Shown: one piece after another, positions 19,044 to 26,942 of the stretch
How positions within the stretch are numbered: the stretch's first letter is position 1
How the letters are laid out: every line of letters starts with the position of its first letter
NCBI RefSeq assembly: GCF_001612615.1
Contig: NZ_BDAU01000030.1
Location: forward strand, 124,001-188,000
DNA length: 64,000 nt
Source of the DNA: Nocardia amikacinitolerans NBRC 108937
Lineage (GTDB): Bacteria > Actinomycetota > Actinomycetes > Mycobacteriales > Mycobacteriaceae
Reading direction: 5' to 3'
Made by a program: the position numbers and the translations under genes
Notes under the pieces: generated by a model
Seen by the model: the letters and a program-made list of their open reading frames with translations, nothing else
The model's database searches: none
What the model was told of the DNA's origin: nothing

Positions 19044-19745
19044 GTGAACCGGACGGATCGGCTGTACGCGATAGTCGAGGAGTTGCGGGCGATCTCCCCG
19101 CGGCTGCGCACCGCGCGGGAGTTGGCGGAACGGTACGAGGTGAGCGTCCGGACGATCGAACGCGATATCGCCGCGCTACAGCAGGCCGGTATCCCGATCT
19201 ACGCCGACGTGGGCAGGCGCGGTGGGTACGCGCTGGAGAAGAGCATGTCCTTGCCGCCGTTGAACTTCACGCCCGCGGAGACCGTCGCGCTGGCGGTCGC
19301 GCTGGCCCGTCATCGCGGCGGTCCGTTCGAGCAGGCGGGCCACAGCGCGCTGCGCAAGATCTTGGCGGTGCTGCCGGAACGCAACGCGGCCGCCGCGCGC
19401 GAGCTCGCCGGACGTATCCGTTTGATCGATCCGCTCGACGCACAAGAGATCAACACGATTCCCGCGGTGATCGAGGGGGCCATCGAGGTCGGGCGGGTCT
19501 TGCGGATCGGCTATCTCGACCGGTTCGGCGCGCGCACCGAGCGCGACGTCGAGCCGTTCGCGTTGGTGAACGGGGCGAACGGGTGGTACCTGGCCGCCTG
19601 GTGCAGGCTGCGCGGCAATCCGCGTTGCTTCCGGCTGGACCGGATCGCGTCGGCGGCGGCGACCGAACAGCCCGCGCCGCACCGCGATTTCGACGGTCCG
19701 GCGTTGGACATTCCCGACACCAGACTCCGGATCGTCGCGCTGTAG
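19044..19745 (+). CDS. HTH/WYL-domain transcriptional regulator (YafY type)
   Basis: The 233-residue protein has an N-terminal winged helix (LAERYEVSVRTIERDIAALQQ, residues about 28-48) and a C-terminal WYL ligand-sensing domain containing NGWYLAAWCRLRGNPRCFRLDR. WYL proteins sense small molecules or nucleic acids and usually control a neighbouring gene. The VOC gene 93 bases downstream is the obvious target, an arrangement common in actinobacteria. It starts at GTG 19044. Confidence 0.85.
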   Translation: MNRTDRLYAIVEELRAISPRLRTARELAERYEVSVRTIERDIAALQQAGIPIYADVGRRGGYALEKSMSLPPLNFTPAETVALAVALARHRGGPFEQAGHSALRKILAVLPERNAAAARELAGRIRLIDPLDAQEINTIPAVIEGAIEVGRVLRIGYLDRFGARTERDVEPFALVNGANGWYLAAWCRLRGNPRCFRLDRIASAAATEQPAPHRDFDGPALDIPDTRLRIVAL

Positions 19746-19838
19746 AACCGATTCGAAAACACCGACAGGGGGTTGTCGCCGCGGCGGGAGATCGTGATCC
19801 GGCAAGTCAACGACCCCGAGATTCCGGAGCGAAATCCC

Positions 19839-20219
19839 ATGACCACTCCCGCCTACAACACCGTCGCCTGGTTCCAGGTCGGCAGCGACAAGCCCGAACT
19901 GGTGAAGAAGTTCTACGGCGAGCTGTTCGGCTGGACCTTCAGCCCCTACCCGAGCGGCGACCAGGGCTACGAACTGATCCACTACCCCGGCAGCGAGGCG
20001 CCGAGCGGCGGCATCGCGCACACCACGGACACCTCGGCCAACCACGCCACCTTCCTGGTGGTCGTGGAGGACGTCGCGGCCACGCTGGCGGCGGCCGAGG
20101 CGCTGGGCGCCAAGGTGGTGACGCCGCCGGTCACCAGCAACGACGGATTGGTGTCGGCCGACCTGCTCGACACCTCCGGCAACTTCTTCTGCGTCTTCAG
20201 CCCCGCGCCGACGGCGTGA
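19839..20219 (+). CDS. VOC-family protein
   Basis: A 126-residue single-domain VOC protein. It opens NTVAWFQVGSDKPELVKKFYGELFGW and ends with the typical SADLLDTSGNFFCVFSP strand pair. Proteins of this group act as metal-dependent isomerases or lyases, or as binding proteins, and the sequence does not say which. GGAG at 19826-19829 supports the ATG at 19839 over an upstream start at 19773. It is probably controlled by the adjacent WYL regulator. A perfect hairpin at 20236-20266 ends the unit. Confidence 0.75.
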   Translation: MTTPAYNTVAWFQVGSDKPELVKKFYGELFGWTFSPYPSGDQGYELIHYPGSEAPSGGIAHTTDTSANHATFLVVVEDVAATLAAAEALGAKVVTPPVTSNDGLVSADLLDTSGNFFCVFSPAPTA

Positions 20220-20235
20220 CGCCACGGTGAGCGGA

Positions 20236-20266
20236 CTCCCGGCGCATCGGTGACGATGCGCCGGGA
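20236..20266. terminator. Perfect bidirectional terminator hairpin
   Basis: A 14-bp perfect stem (CTCCCGGCGCATCG with its complement) and a GTGA tetraloop lie between the converging VOC and F420-oxidoreductase genes, 16 bases after the VOC stop. Confidence 0.8.
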
Positions 20267-20318
20267 GCCTGACAGCTCGGTGAGCACCGGCCGCGCCGGG
20301 CTGGAGCGAGTGCGGCGG

Positions 20319-21194
20319 TCAGCCGAGGTCGGCCAGTTGCGGGACGACCGGCGCGATCTCATCGATCCACGCGGCAGGCGAGCCGCTGGTCGGGACGATG
20401 ATGACGGTGTGCACGCCGAGCTTCGCGTAATCGGCCATCGAGCGGACGAATTCGTCGCGGGTGTCCGGGGTGGGGCGCGGGTTGTTCGCCATGATCGTCT
20501 TGCGAATCCGGTCGTAGTCGCGGCCGAGATCGTCGCAGTGCCTGCGCAGGACGTCGAGCTTGTGTTCGACGTCCTGCGGCGAGGTCCCGAACAGGTTGCA
20601 CGCGTCGCCGTACTGCGCGACCAACCGCAGCGTCTTGCGTTCCCCGCCACCACCGATCAGCACCGTGGGGCGGTGGATCGGCTGCGGCGAACACAGCGTC
20701 TCGGCCAACCGGTAGTGCTTGCCCTCGAACGGCCCGTTGTTCCGGGGGTCCCACATCTGGTCGCAGATGCGCAGAGCTTCTTCGAGTCGCTCGAATCGTT
20801 CGGCGACCGAGGGAAACTCGACGCCGAGCCCGCGGTGCTCGCGCTCGAACCACGCGGCGCCGATACCGAGCGCGGCCCGCCCGCCCGACAGGACGTCGAG
20901 CGTGGTGACGATCTTGGCGAGCAGGCCGGGATGCCGGTACGTCACACCGGTAACGAGCAAGCCGAGTTCGATCGTCGAGGTGTGCGCGGCGAGAAAGCCG
21001 AGCGTGGTGTAGCCCTCCAGCATGTTCGCTTCCGCGGGAAGGCCGGTCGGCTCGATCTGGAAGTAGTGATCCATGAACGACAACCAGGTCGCACCCGATG
21101 CTTCGGCCGCGGCGCCGACCCTGGCCAGTTCGCCCGCGATGGCGGTGGTTCCACCGTCGATGTCGAAGATCGGAATGTGAAAGCCGAGTTCCAT
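20319..21194 (-). CDS. LLM-class F420-dependent oxidoreductase
   Basis: The 291-residue enzyme has the luciferase-like TIM-barrel pattern of actinobacterial F420-dependent oxidoreductases. It has ATWLSFMDHYFQ near the N-terminus, then ELGLLVTGVTYRHPGLLAKIVTTLD, and then GRAALGIGAAWFEREH. It would transfer a hydride between F420H2 and an unknown organic substrate. GAGGAG sits nine bases before the ATG. The amine oxidase gene ends 42 bases upstream on the same strand, so the two may be cotranscribed from the operator-bearing promoter near 22600. Confidence 0.85.
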   Translation of the reverse strand: MELGFHIPIFDIDGGTTAIAGELARVGAAAEASGATWLSFMDHYFQIEPTGLPAEANMLEGYTTLGFLAAHTSTIELGLLVTGVTYRHPGLLAKIVTTLDVLSGGRAALGIGAAWFEREHRGLGVEFPSVAERFERLEEALRICDQMWDPRNNGPFEGKHYRLAETLCSPQPIHRPTVLIGGGGERKTLRLVAQYGDACNLFGTSPQDVEHKLDVLRRHCDDLGRDYDRIRKTIMANNPRPTPDTRDEFVRSMADYAKLGVHTVIIVPTSGSPAAWIDEIAPVVPQLADLG

Positions 21195-21236
21195 GGTGTG
21201 GTCTCCTCGTGTATCGGCAAGCCCGAGACCCTCACG

Positions 21237-22559
21237 CTACGACTTGGAGTGCACTCCAAGGCAAGTCGAGCGCAACGACGCCACGACTTCGTCGGCGGCG
21301 CGCGCACCGGAGACGACCGCGCCTTCGAGGTAGCCGGTCCAGCGCGGCGCGGTTTCCGTGCCCGCCCAGTGGATCGGACCGGTCGGCTTCGCGGCGGCGG
21401 TGAGTAGATCGAGCGTGCCGGGAAGCGGAAGCCCGGAGTACCCGCCGCCGACGAACGGATCGTGGTGCCAGGACTTCTCGTGCCAGCTGAGCGGGTCCAG
21501 CACGGCAGGACCGAGATGGTTCGCCAAGGCGGACAGCACGGTGTTCCGCCGGTCGGCGGGAGCGAGCCGATCCAGTTCCCTTGCGTCCCGTCCGGGGACG
21601 AGCACACAGAGGTGGCCGGGGCCGGTCGGCGGTGAGATGTCGAACGAGGCGGGCACCGGACCGTCCAGGGCGACGATCTCGCCACTGAGGCCACGCTCGC
21701 GCCAGAAGGGCCGGTCGTAGACGGCGATCGCCTTGTAGATCGTGCCCATTCGGACGTTGTCCTGAAGGCGTCGGCGTTCGGCGGGCAGTCGCGGGTCGTG
21801 CCGGATCGCGGCGGCGACCGGCGCGGGCACGGTGACGATCGCGCGCGCGGCGTGCACCGGACCGGTCGGCGTGGTGAGGGTGACGCCGTCGTCCGATCGC
21901 GTGATCGCGGTGACCGGCCGTGCGAGACGAACCGCGTCGCCGAGTTCGGCCGCGAGCGCTTCGGCCAGCGCGCCTGCCCCGCCCGAGAGCAGCGATTCCT
22001 GTGCACCGCCCGCAGTGCCGAGCATGACGCGCAGACCGCCCGCCGACCGAACACCCACCGCGAGCGCCGCGACGGAGACGGTGTCGAGATCGCAAGCCAG
22101 CGCTTCGGACAGGATCACCTCGAGCAGGCGACGCGCACGCGACCCGGGAATCCGGCCGACCCAGTTCGACGCCGTCACCTCGTCCCACCGGCGGTGAGCA
22201 CCCCTGCGCGCCAACAATTCCAGCCGCAGCAGCGCCCACCCGGTCGCCGCCGCGGTGAGCGGGCCGATCCGCACCCGGCGTCCGCCGTCGAGGACGAGAG
22301 CTTTGCCCACGCTGGGCGTCGGGAACAGTGTCATACCGAATTCGGTTGCGAGCTCGGTCATTCGGGCGTGGTCGTGGCCGATCCACTGGCCGCCGAGATC
22401 CACCGGTGTGTCCGCGGCCGAACGCTCGGTCCTGGCGCGGCCGCCGACGCGGTCGGCCGCTTCCAGGACGAGTGCGTCGATGCCGTGTGCGCGGAGGGCG
22501 CGGGCCGCGGTGAGTCCCGCGAATCCGGCGCCGATGACCGCGACCGTCGTTCGTTCCAT
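21237..22559 (-). CDS. FAD-dependent amine oxidase (monoamine oxidase-like)
   Basis: The 440-residue protein begins with a Rossmann FAD site (VAVIGAGFAGLTAARAL) and the family's VLEAADRVGGRART segment. It ends with the flavin-contact region GPIHWAGTETAPRWTGYLEGAV, characteristic of monoamine-oxidase-like enzymes that oxidise amines to imines. AAGGAG seven bases before the ATG fixes the start; the reading frame remains open upstream to 23060 but that part is antisense to the TetR gene. The gene is divergent from the TetR regulator with a large dyad between them, so it is very likely repressed by that protein. The substrate is unknown. Confidence 0.88.
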   Translation of the reverse strand: MERTTVAVIGAGFAGLTAARALRAHGIDALVLEAADRVGGRARTERSAADTPVDLGGQWIGHDHARMTELATEFGMTLFPTPSVGKALVLDGGRRVRIGPLTAAATGWALLRLELLARRGAHRRWDEVTASNWVGRIPGSRARRLLEVILSEALACDLDTVSVAALAVGVRSAGGLRVMLGTAGGAQESLLSGGAGALAEALAAELGDAVRLARPVTAITRSDDGVTLTTPTGPVHAARAIVTVPAPVAAAIRHDPRLPAERRRLQDNVRMGTIYKAIAVYDRPFWRERGLSGEIVALDGPVPASFDISPPTGPGHLCVLVPGRDARELDRLAPADRRNTVLSALANHLGPAVLDPLSWHEKSWHHDPFVGGGYSGLPLPGTLDLLTAAAKPTGPIHWAGTETAPRWTGYLEGAVVSGARAADEVVASLRSTCLGVHSKS

Positions 22560-22569
22560 CGCCAGCTCC

Positions 22570-22607
22570 TTTGTGCAACGCTTGTTGTAAAACAAGTGTT
22601 GCACAAA
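22570..22607. promoter_or_regulatory. Large TetR-type operator between the amine oxidase and its regulator
   Basis: Two 17-base arms (22570-22586, TTTGTGCAACGCTTGTT, and 22591-22607) are inverted repeats matching at 16 of 17 positions, around a GTAA centre. The dyad fills the 63-base divergent promoter region. A TAGGCT -10-like element at 22611-22616 would start the TetR mRNA close to its ATG at 22623. Confidence 0.8.
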
Positions 22608-22622
22608 TGCTAGGCTGTGGCC

Positions 22623-23192
22623 ATGCCACGTACCGTCGATCGCACCGCCCGACTCACGGCCGTCAGCGACGCCGTCGTCGGCCTCGCCACCGAGGCCGGG
22701 TTCGCCGCCGTGACCATCCGTTCGGTAGCCGAACGCGTCGGCGCGTCGACCTCGGTGGTGACGCACTACGTCGGCAGCAGGGACGAGATGCTGCGCATGG
22801 CGGTACGGCGCGAGGTCGACGCGCGGCGCGGACAAGCCGAGGACGCCATGGCGGGCCACGGCGGCGCGGTCGCGTTGCGCGCGCTGGTCGAGTGGGCCGT
22901 GCTGACGGCCGACGAAGCGACCCACCGGTTCTGGCTCGCGCTGATCCTCGGCGCGCCCACCGAGCCGGTCCTGCGCGCCGAACTCGACGCGTTCAACGAC
23001 TGGTGGGACGCCGCGCTGGAAAACCTGTTGGCACAGGCGGGAATCGCGGAGCGCGAGCACGCCGCCGATCTGCTGAACGTCGTCGTGGACGGGCTCGTCG
23101 TCGGCGGGTTCGACGAGGGCGCACCGTGGCCGCCCGCCCGTCGTCGGCAGGTTCTCGCCGCGGCATGGCGAGCCTTGGGAATCACCGAGTAG
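22623..23192 (+). CDS. TetR-family repressor
   Basis: The N-terminal HTH is typical (TAVSDAVVGLATEAGFAAVTIRSVAERVGASTSVVTHYV). The C-terminal ligand-binding half is helical and ends with a Trp-rich dimer region. At 189 residues it is of normal size. It should bind the 38-bp dyad it shares with the divergent amine oxidase gene and sense that enzyme's substrate or product. I chose the ATG at 22623 because the TAGGCT element predicts a leaderless start there; an in-frame GTG at 22617 would add two residues. Confidence 0.88.
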   Translation: MPRTVDRTARLTAVSDAVVGLATEAGFAAVTIRSVAERVGASTSVVTHYVGSRDEMLRMAVRREVDARRGQAEDAMAGHGGAVALRALVEWAVLTADEATHRFWLALILGAPTEPVLRAELDAFNDWWDAALENLLAQAGIAEREHAADLLNVVVDGLVVGGFDEGAPWPPARRRQVLAAAWRALGITE

Positions 23193-23243
23193 CCGCTCGG
23201 CGCCGGTGAGACGCTACGAAATTCGCGCGGGCCGAAGGGAACA

Positions 23244-23271
23244 CGAGGGCCCCTCGGCGGAGGGGCCCTCG
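23244..23271. terminator. Bidirectional terminator hairpin
   Basis: A 12-bp perfect stem (CGAGGGCCCCTC and its complement) with a GGCG loop lies between the converging TetR and EF-hand genes. Confidence 0.75.
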
Positions 23272-23341
23272 CGCGTTCCGGTGGAGCTAGTGATCGGCAA
23301 CGCTCTTCGGCTCGGAGCGAAAACGCTCCAATAAGGCCGGT

Positions 23342-23548
23342 TCAGAGCGGTGCGCGAGCGGCGGTCAGGAATTCGTCCCTGCTGATCCTGCCGTCGCCGT
23401 CGATGTCGACTTCGTCGAAGCGGGACGCCAGGATGTCGATGTCCTGGCCCCTGCGCTCGTAGTGCTGGATGAATTCCTCGCGGTCGATGTAGCCGTCGCC
23501 GTCGATGTCCAGCGAGTCGAACTTCTCGTGAATGTCCTGAATATCCAT
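23342..23548 (-). CDS. Small two-EF-hand calcium-binding protein
   Basis: This 68-residue protein is little more than a pair of canonical EF-hand loops. Asp14-Glu25 reads DIDGDGYIDREE and Asp48-Glu59 reads DIDGDGRISRDE, with every Ca2+-coordinating position filled. There is no signal peptide or membrane segment, so it is a cytosolic Ca2+ buffer or sensor, similar in scale to the CabB-type proteins of other actinobacteria. The reverse-strand GGGAGAGAACCG just before the ATG serves as a ribosome site. The gene stands alone, convergent with the TetR gene. Confidence 0.9.
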   Translation of the reverse strand: MDIQDIHEKFDSLDIDGDGYIDREEFIQHYERRGQDIDILASRFDEVDIDGDGRISRDEFLTAARAPL

Positions 23549-23699
23549 TCGGTTCTCTCCCAGCTTCTAGGCGGGGTGGCGGATGCCGCCCCGACAGGAC
23601 AGGTTTCGAGCCGTGTTGGAGAAACTGACGCATCAAGGATAGTGGCGGGCGATGGCGCGTGCGCGAAAACCGAAAAGTCGGATCGGACGCTCGGGATTT

Positions 23700-24041
23700 C
23701 TAGGTGTCCACGTCTTTGATCGCGGACCCCGCTATCGCCGAGGCTCGCCACAACTCGACGGCGAGCAAGAATGCCTGCACGCGTCCCTCGACTTCGTCGA
23801 GAACTACGCCGTCCGGCCAGGAAACTCGGCAGTGATACCAGCAGCGACGCGCGCGGTCGCACCGCCGCGGCTCGGGCGAGAGCAGATCCCGGCAGACGCG
23901 CCTGGCGAGTTCGGCGAGCGCCGCCGAGGTCTGCGCCGGTGTGCCGACATTGCCGACCCGCCACCACAGCTCCTCACTCCGGCCGGGGCGCGAGATCTCT
24001 ACGAGGTAGATCAGTTCGGTGTCCTGATCGCTCATACCCAT
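23700..24041 (-). CDS. Conserved-looking hypothetical protein
   Basis: A 113-residue soluble protein (MSDQDTELIYLVEISRPG..., then several Trp and Cys residues). It looks coding: its amino-acid composition is balanced, unlike the Arg/Pro-rich readings in the other frames. I do not recognise a domain. ATG codons at 24041 and 24035 are both possible. It is followed on the opposite strand by the membrane protein at 24216. Confidence 0.5.
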   Translation of the reverse strand: MGMSDQDTELIYLVEISRPGRSEELWWRVGNVGTPAQTSAALAELARRVCRDLLSPEPRRCDRARRCWYHCRVSWPDGVVLDEVEGRVQAFLLAVELWRASAIAGSAIKDVDT

Positions 24042-24215
24042 GCACTTTGCCAGAAACCGACCGGTCTACCCGTAGGTTCACACGCGTGTTTCACAAATGC
24101 CGAGAAAGCCGTGGCAAACCGTGTTGGTCTTCGGGTTGGTCGGGGTCTACGACTACTTTCAGGGCGGTGCCGGACGACGGGGTTCGGTGCGACGACGAGC
24201 CCTGAACGGAAGGCG

Positions 24216-25082
24216 ATGAGCATACCTACAGTTCCCGGCCATCCCGGCGCACCGCCCGGGTACGCGTGGCGGTGCGTGTGGCCCGAGTCTCGGGCCATCG
24301 GGTGGTCGGTGGCGTCGTTGGTCGCGTTGGTCGGCGGCGCGGCGTGTTCGGTCGTGGGAATGGTGTTCGGCAACCGGTCCGTCGTGGGGATCGGCGGTCT
24401 TCTGCTGCTGCTCGGCGGGATCGCCGCGCTCACCTATTTCGTCATGGGCATCGAGGATCGCCCCGAGGTGCGCGCGGGCGACGCGGAGAACACCTTCGTG
24501 CTGCGCTATTTCCCGGTTCGCTTGGCTCCCGTGCTCGCCGGGCTCGCGGCGGTGGCGGTGGCGGCGCTGTGGCTCGGCGTCCTCGCGCGCGAGCTCGAGT
24601 CGACGTTGTGCGGGATCGCGCTCCTCGTCGCGCTCCTCCTCTTGACGGGTTTGACCCTCTCCTACCGGCGTACCGCACGACTGTCCTTCTCCCCGGACGC
24701 CATCCGGATCACGACGCGCAACTTCGACTGGGAATTCCCTTGGGACGCAACGCATTTCGCTGCGGGTTTCGATCCCAAGGGAGCCGAGACCATCGAGATC
24801 CGATGTCCCCGTGACACGGTGACCACCCGCCGGACACCGAGAAGGACGCCGACGCACCTACGCCCACCCGCCGACAGCCTGGACGGCCCGTGGAAGATCA
24901 CCCCGATCATGTGGGGTGTCCGCCCGAACTCCTTGTACTCCACCATGACTCACCTGCGCGCCGCCCCCGAACTCCGCGCCGCCCTGACCCGACCCCAGCT
25001 CACCGCCATGCTCACTCCCCCACCCTGGCGAACCCGCCGCACCCTGCACCTCGACCCCGCGCTGGCCATCGACCTGGAGTGA
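24216..25082 (+). CDS. Membrane protein with PH-like soluble tail, function unknown
   Basis: The 288-residue product has two closely spaced helices at about residues 30-75 and two more at about 105-150. A soluble domain follows that starts with LSFSPDAIRITTRNFDWEFPWDA, the strand pattern of bacterial PH-like domains seen in many actinobacterial membrane proteins. GGAAGG precedes the ATG. The frame is open upstream to 23652, but that portion overlaps the opposing hypothetical gene and has poor composition. No known partner is adjacent. Confidence 0.6.
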   Translation: MSIPTVPGHPGAPPGYAWRCVWPESRAIGWSVASLVALVGGAACSVVGMVFGNRSVVGIGGLLLLLGGIAALTYFVMGIEDRPEVRAGDAENTFVLRYFPVRLAPVLAGLAAVAVAALWLGVLARELESTLCGIALLVALLLLTGLTLSYRRTARLSFSPDAIRITTRNFDWEFPWDATHFAAGFDPKGAETIEIRCPRDTVTTRRTPRRTPTHLRPPADSLDGPWKITPIMWGVRPNSLYSTMTHLRAAPELRAALTRPQLTAMLTPPPWRTRRTLHLDPALAIDLE

Positions 25083-25103
25083 GCCACCTCCGCCCCGGCC
25101 GTG

Positions 25104-25137
25104 CGGGAGCTGACCCCGTTCTGGTGTTCAGCTCCCG
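25104..25137. terminator. Candidate terminator hairpin
   Basis: CGGGAGCTGA (25104-25113) pairs with TCAGCTCCCG (25128-25137) across a 14-base loop, between the stops of the converging genes at 25082 and 25155. Confidence 0.5.
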
Positions 25138-25154
25138 GCGTAGTGCCAGACGGA

Positions 25155-25313
25155 TCAGTCCGGGGGTTCCTGGGCGTCCTCGGTGGCGGCCATTTCCGGG
25201 GCGACCTCCCTGGTCGCCATTCCGCCGTCGCGGCCCTGGTCGGTCGGTCCCGGCGGCTTGTCGGCCTTCGACTTGTCGTTGTTCTCGTCGTCGGTGTATT
25301 TCGCGCGTGGCAT
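25155..25313 (-). CDS. Small (52 aa) highly charged hydrophilic protein
   Basis: MPRAKYTDDENNDKSKAD opens a 52-residue, Asp/Glu/Lys-rich chain with no hydrophobic core, so it is probably disordered. A perfect AAGGAGG ribosome site lies seven bases before the ATG at 25313, which is the main reason to call it a gene and to reject the longer frame that begins at 25502. Its function is unknown. Confidence 0.6.
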   Translation of the reverse strand: MPRAKYTDDENNDKSKADKPPGPTDQGRDGGMATREVAPEMAATEDAQEPPD

Positions 25314-25390
25314 GGCGGACCTCCTTCGTCGTCGCTTCGATCTACCCACCCCGCCGCGTTTCAATCCCGCCGCTGTGCTGGCATGGAGGC

Positions 25391-26398
25391 ATGGCCGCGT
25401 CGCAACGGGAACCGCATTCTTCGGACTATCGAGTCGCCGGACCGCCCCTGAGCACGGAGTGGTCGCGGGCGATGGGACTGCGCGTGCCGGTGGTGAACGC
25501 ACCGATGGGCGGGGTGGCGGGCGGTCGGCTGGCGGCGGCGGTCACGGCGGCGGGCGGGCTGGGGATGATCGGCATGGGCAGCGCCGGATCCGCGGCGGCG
25601 CTGCGCAGAGAACTTCCGTATACGGAGTCCCTCGACGGGCGATTCGGTATCGGTCTGGTCGACTGGGTCGTCGCCGCCGAACCGGAACTGCTCGAGGTCG
25701 CAATCGCCGCGGCGCCCACCCTGATCGCGGTGAGCTTCGGGACGGACCCGTCCTGGATCGAACGCGTGCGCGCCCACGGAATACGCACGGCCACACAGGT
25801 ATACAACGCGGCCGAGGCGCGCCGAGCCGAGGAGGCCGGCATCGACGTTCTGGTCGCGCGAGGCGCGGAAGGCGGCGGTCACGGCGCGGTGGAAATGGCG
25901 ACGCTGCCGCTGCTGGACGCGGTGCTCGACGCCGTGACGGTGCCGGTCCTCGCCGCGGGCGGCATCGGGTCGCCCGCGAGTCTCGCGGCCGTGCTCGCCG
26001 CCGGCGCGAGCGGGGCGTGGCTCGGCACGCACCTCGCCGCCTGCTCGGAGTCGTCGCTGCCGGAGGCGAGCCGCCGCGCGATGCTCGCGGCCGACGGCAC
26101 CGACACGATCGCCACCACGGCATTCGACGTCGCGATGCGATTGCCTTGGCCGACAAGGTTTCCCGCACGCGTCCTGCGCAACGACTTCGCGACCCGGTGG
26201 ACGGGCCACGAGGACGCCCTGCGCACGAACGAGGCGGCCCAAGCTGAGTTGGCGGCCGCCGTCGCCGCCGACGACCCGCGCACCGCACCGGTCGACGCGG
26301 GCCAAGGAGTCGGCCAGGTTACCGCGGTCACCCCGGCGGCCCAGGTCATCGACGAACTCTGCTCCGGCGCGGCGGGGTTGCTCGGGCGAGGGTACTGA
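25391..26398 (+). CDS. Nitronate monooxygenase (2-nitropropane dioxygenase family)
   Basis: The 335-residue enzyme has the FMN-binding TIM-barrel signatures of the family. The N-terminal strand is VVNAPMGGVAGGRLAAAVTAAGGLGMIG, followed by VLVARGAEGGGHGA with the catalytic-site His. PVLAAGGIGSPASLAAVLAAGASGAWLGT binds the flavin phosphate. It oxidises toxic propionate-3-nitronate or related alkyl nitronates. The ATG at 25391 has GGAGG only one base away, so a start slightly downstream cannot be excluded. The gene is monocistronic and its stop precedes the sterol operon promoter. Confidence 0.85.
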   Translation: MAASQREPHSSDYRVAGPPLSTEWSRAMGLRVPVVNAPMGGVAGGRLAAAVTAAGGLGMIGMGSAGSAAALRRELPYTESLDGRFGIGLVDWVVAAEPELLEVAIAAAPTLIAVSFGTDPSWIERVRAHGIRTATQVYNAAEARRAEEAGIDVLVARGAEGGGHGAVEMATLPLLDAVLDAVTVPVLAAGGIGSPASLAAVLAAGASGAWLGTHLAACSESSLPEASRRAMLAADGTDTIATTAFDVAMRLPWPTRFPARVLRNDFATRWTGHEDALRTNEAAQAELAAAVAADDPRTAPVDAGQGVGQVTAVTPAAQVIDELCSGAAGLLGRGY

Positions 26399-26420
26399 CA
26401 TCGCGAGACCCGCACGCGGG

Positions 26421-26434
26421 CTCAAGCACTTGTT
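26421..26434 (+). promoter_or_regulatory. KstR2-like site upstream of the Ltp operon
   Basis: CTCAAGCACTTGTT matches the KstR2 motif AnCAAGnnCTTGnT at every fixed position but the first. KstR2 represses genes for degrading sterol rings C and D. The site lies 47 bases before the first gene of the operon at 26481. Confidence 0.4.
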
Positions 26435-26450
26435 TCAATCACGTGATTGA
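26435..26450. promoter_or_regulatory. 16-bp perfect palindrome upstream of the Ltp operon
   Basis: TCAATCACGTGATTGA abuts the KstR2-like site directly. A perfect 16-bp dyad in the promoter region suggests a TetR- or FadR-type operator. The cognate regulator is not obvious. Confidence 0.55.
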
Positions 26451-26480
26451 GGCAGACTCCGGACGGGAAAGGAGCTGCCG

Positions 26481-26942
26481 ATGTCCGCTGCTGAGGTCGA
26501 CGAGGGGCTACGGGCCCCGTATGAGATCGAGTTCCCGTTCGAGCGCACGGTGGGGCCGGTGGTCGGGACGTTCCTGGCCGGGCTGCGGGAGAAGCGGCTG
26601 TTCGGTGCGCGGACCGAGCGCGGAACCGTGGTGTGCCCGCCGCCGGAGTTCGATCCGGTGACCGGGAAGGAGCTGGGCGAGCTCGTCGAGCTGGAGCCGG
26701 TCGGCGCTGTCGAGTCGTGGACCTGGGTTCGGCATCGGGCGGGCGATCCGGTCGACGCCGATTTCGCCTGGGCGCTCATCGCCGTGGACGGCACGGAGGG
26801 CACGTTCTTCCACGCCCTCGACGTCGGCGGCGATCCGGCGCGGATCCGGCGGGGCCTGCGGGTGCGGGCGCGGTGGGCGGAGGAACGCCGCGGCGAGATG
26901 TCGGATCTCCGCTGTTTCGAGCCGGAGGACGACGATGAATAA
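26481..26942 (+). CDS. DUF35/OB-fold protein without a zinc ribbon
   Basis: This 153-residue protein has the OB-fold half of a DUF35 protein (LGELVELEPVGAVESWTWVRH, then TFFHALDVGG), but in place of the four-Cys rubredoxin-like knuckle it keeps only Cys52. DUF35 proteins partner thiolase-like aldolases of sterol side-chain degradation, closing the active site and binding CoA. The second DUF35 gene overlaps it by 8 bases. Together they equal the length of a single 300-residue DUF35 protein found beside ltp4/ltp3 in mycobacteria, so the pair may be a split version. The start ATG has GGAAAGGAG upstream. Confidence 0.72.
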   Translation: MSAAEVDEGLRAPYEIEFPFERTVGPVVGTFLAGLREKRLFGARTERGTVVCPPPEFDPVTGKELGELVELEPVGAVESWTWVRHRAGDPVDADFAWALIAVDGTEGTFFHALDVGGDPARIRRGLRVRARWAEERRGEMSDLRCFEPEDDDE

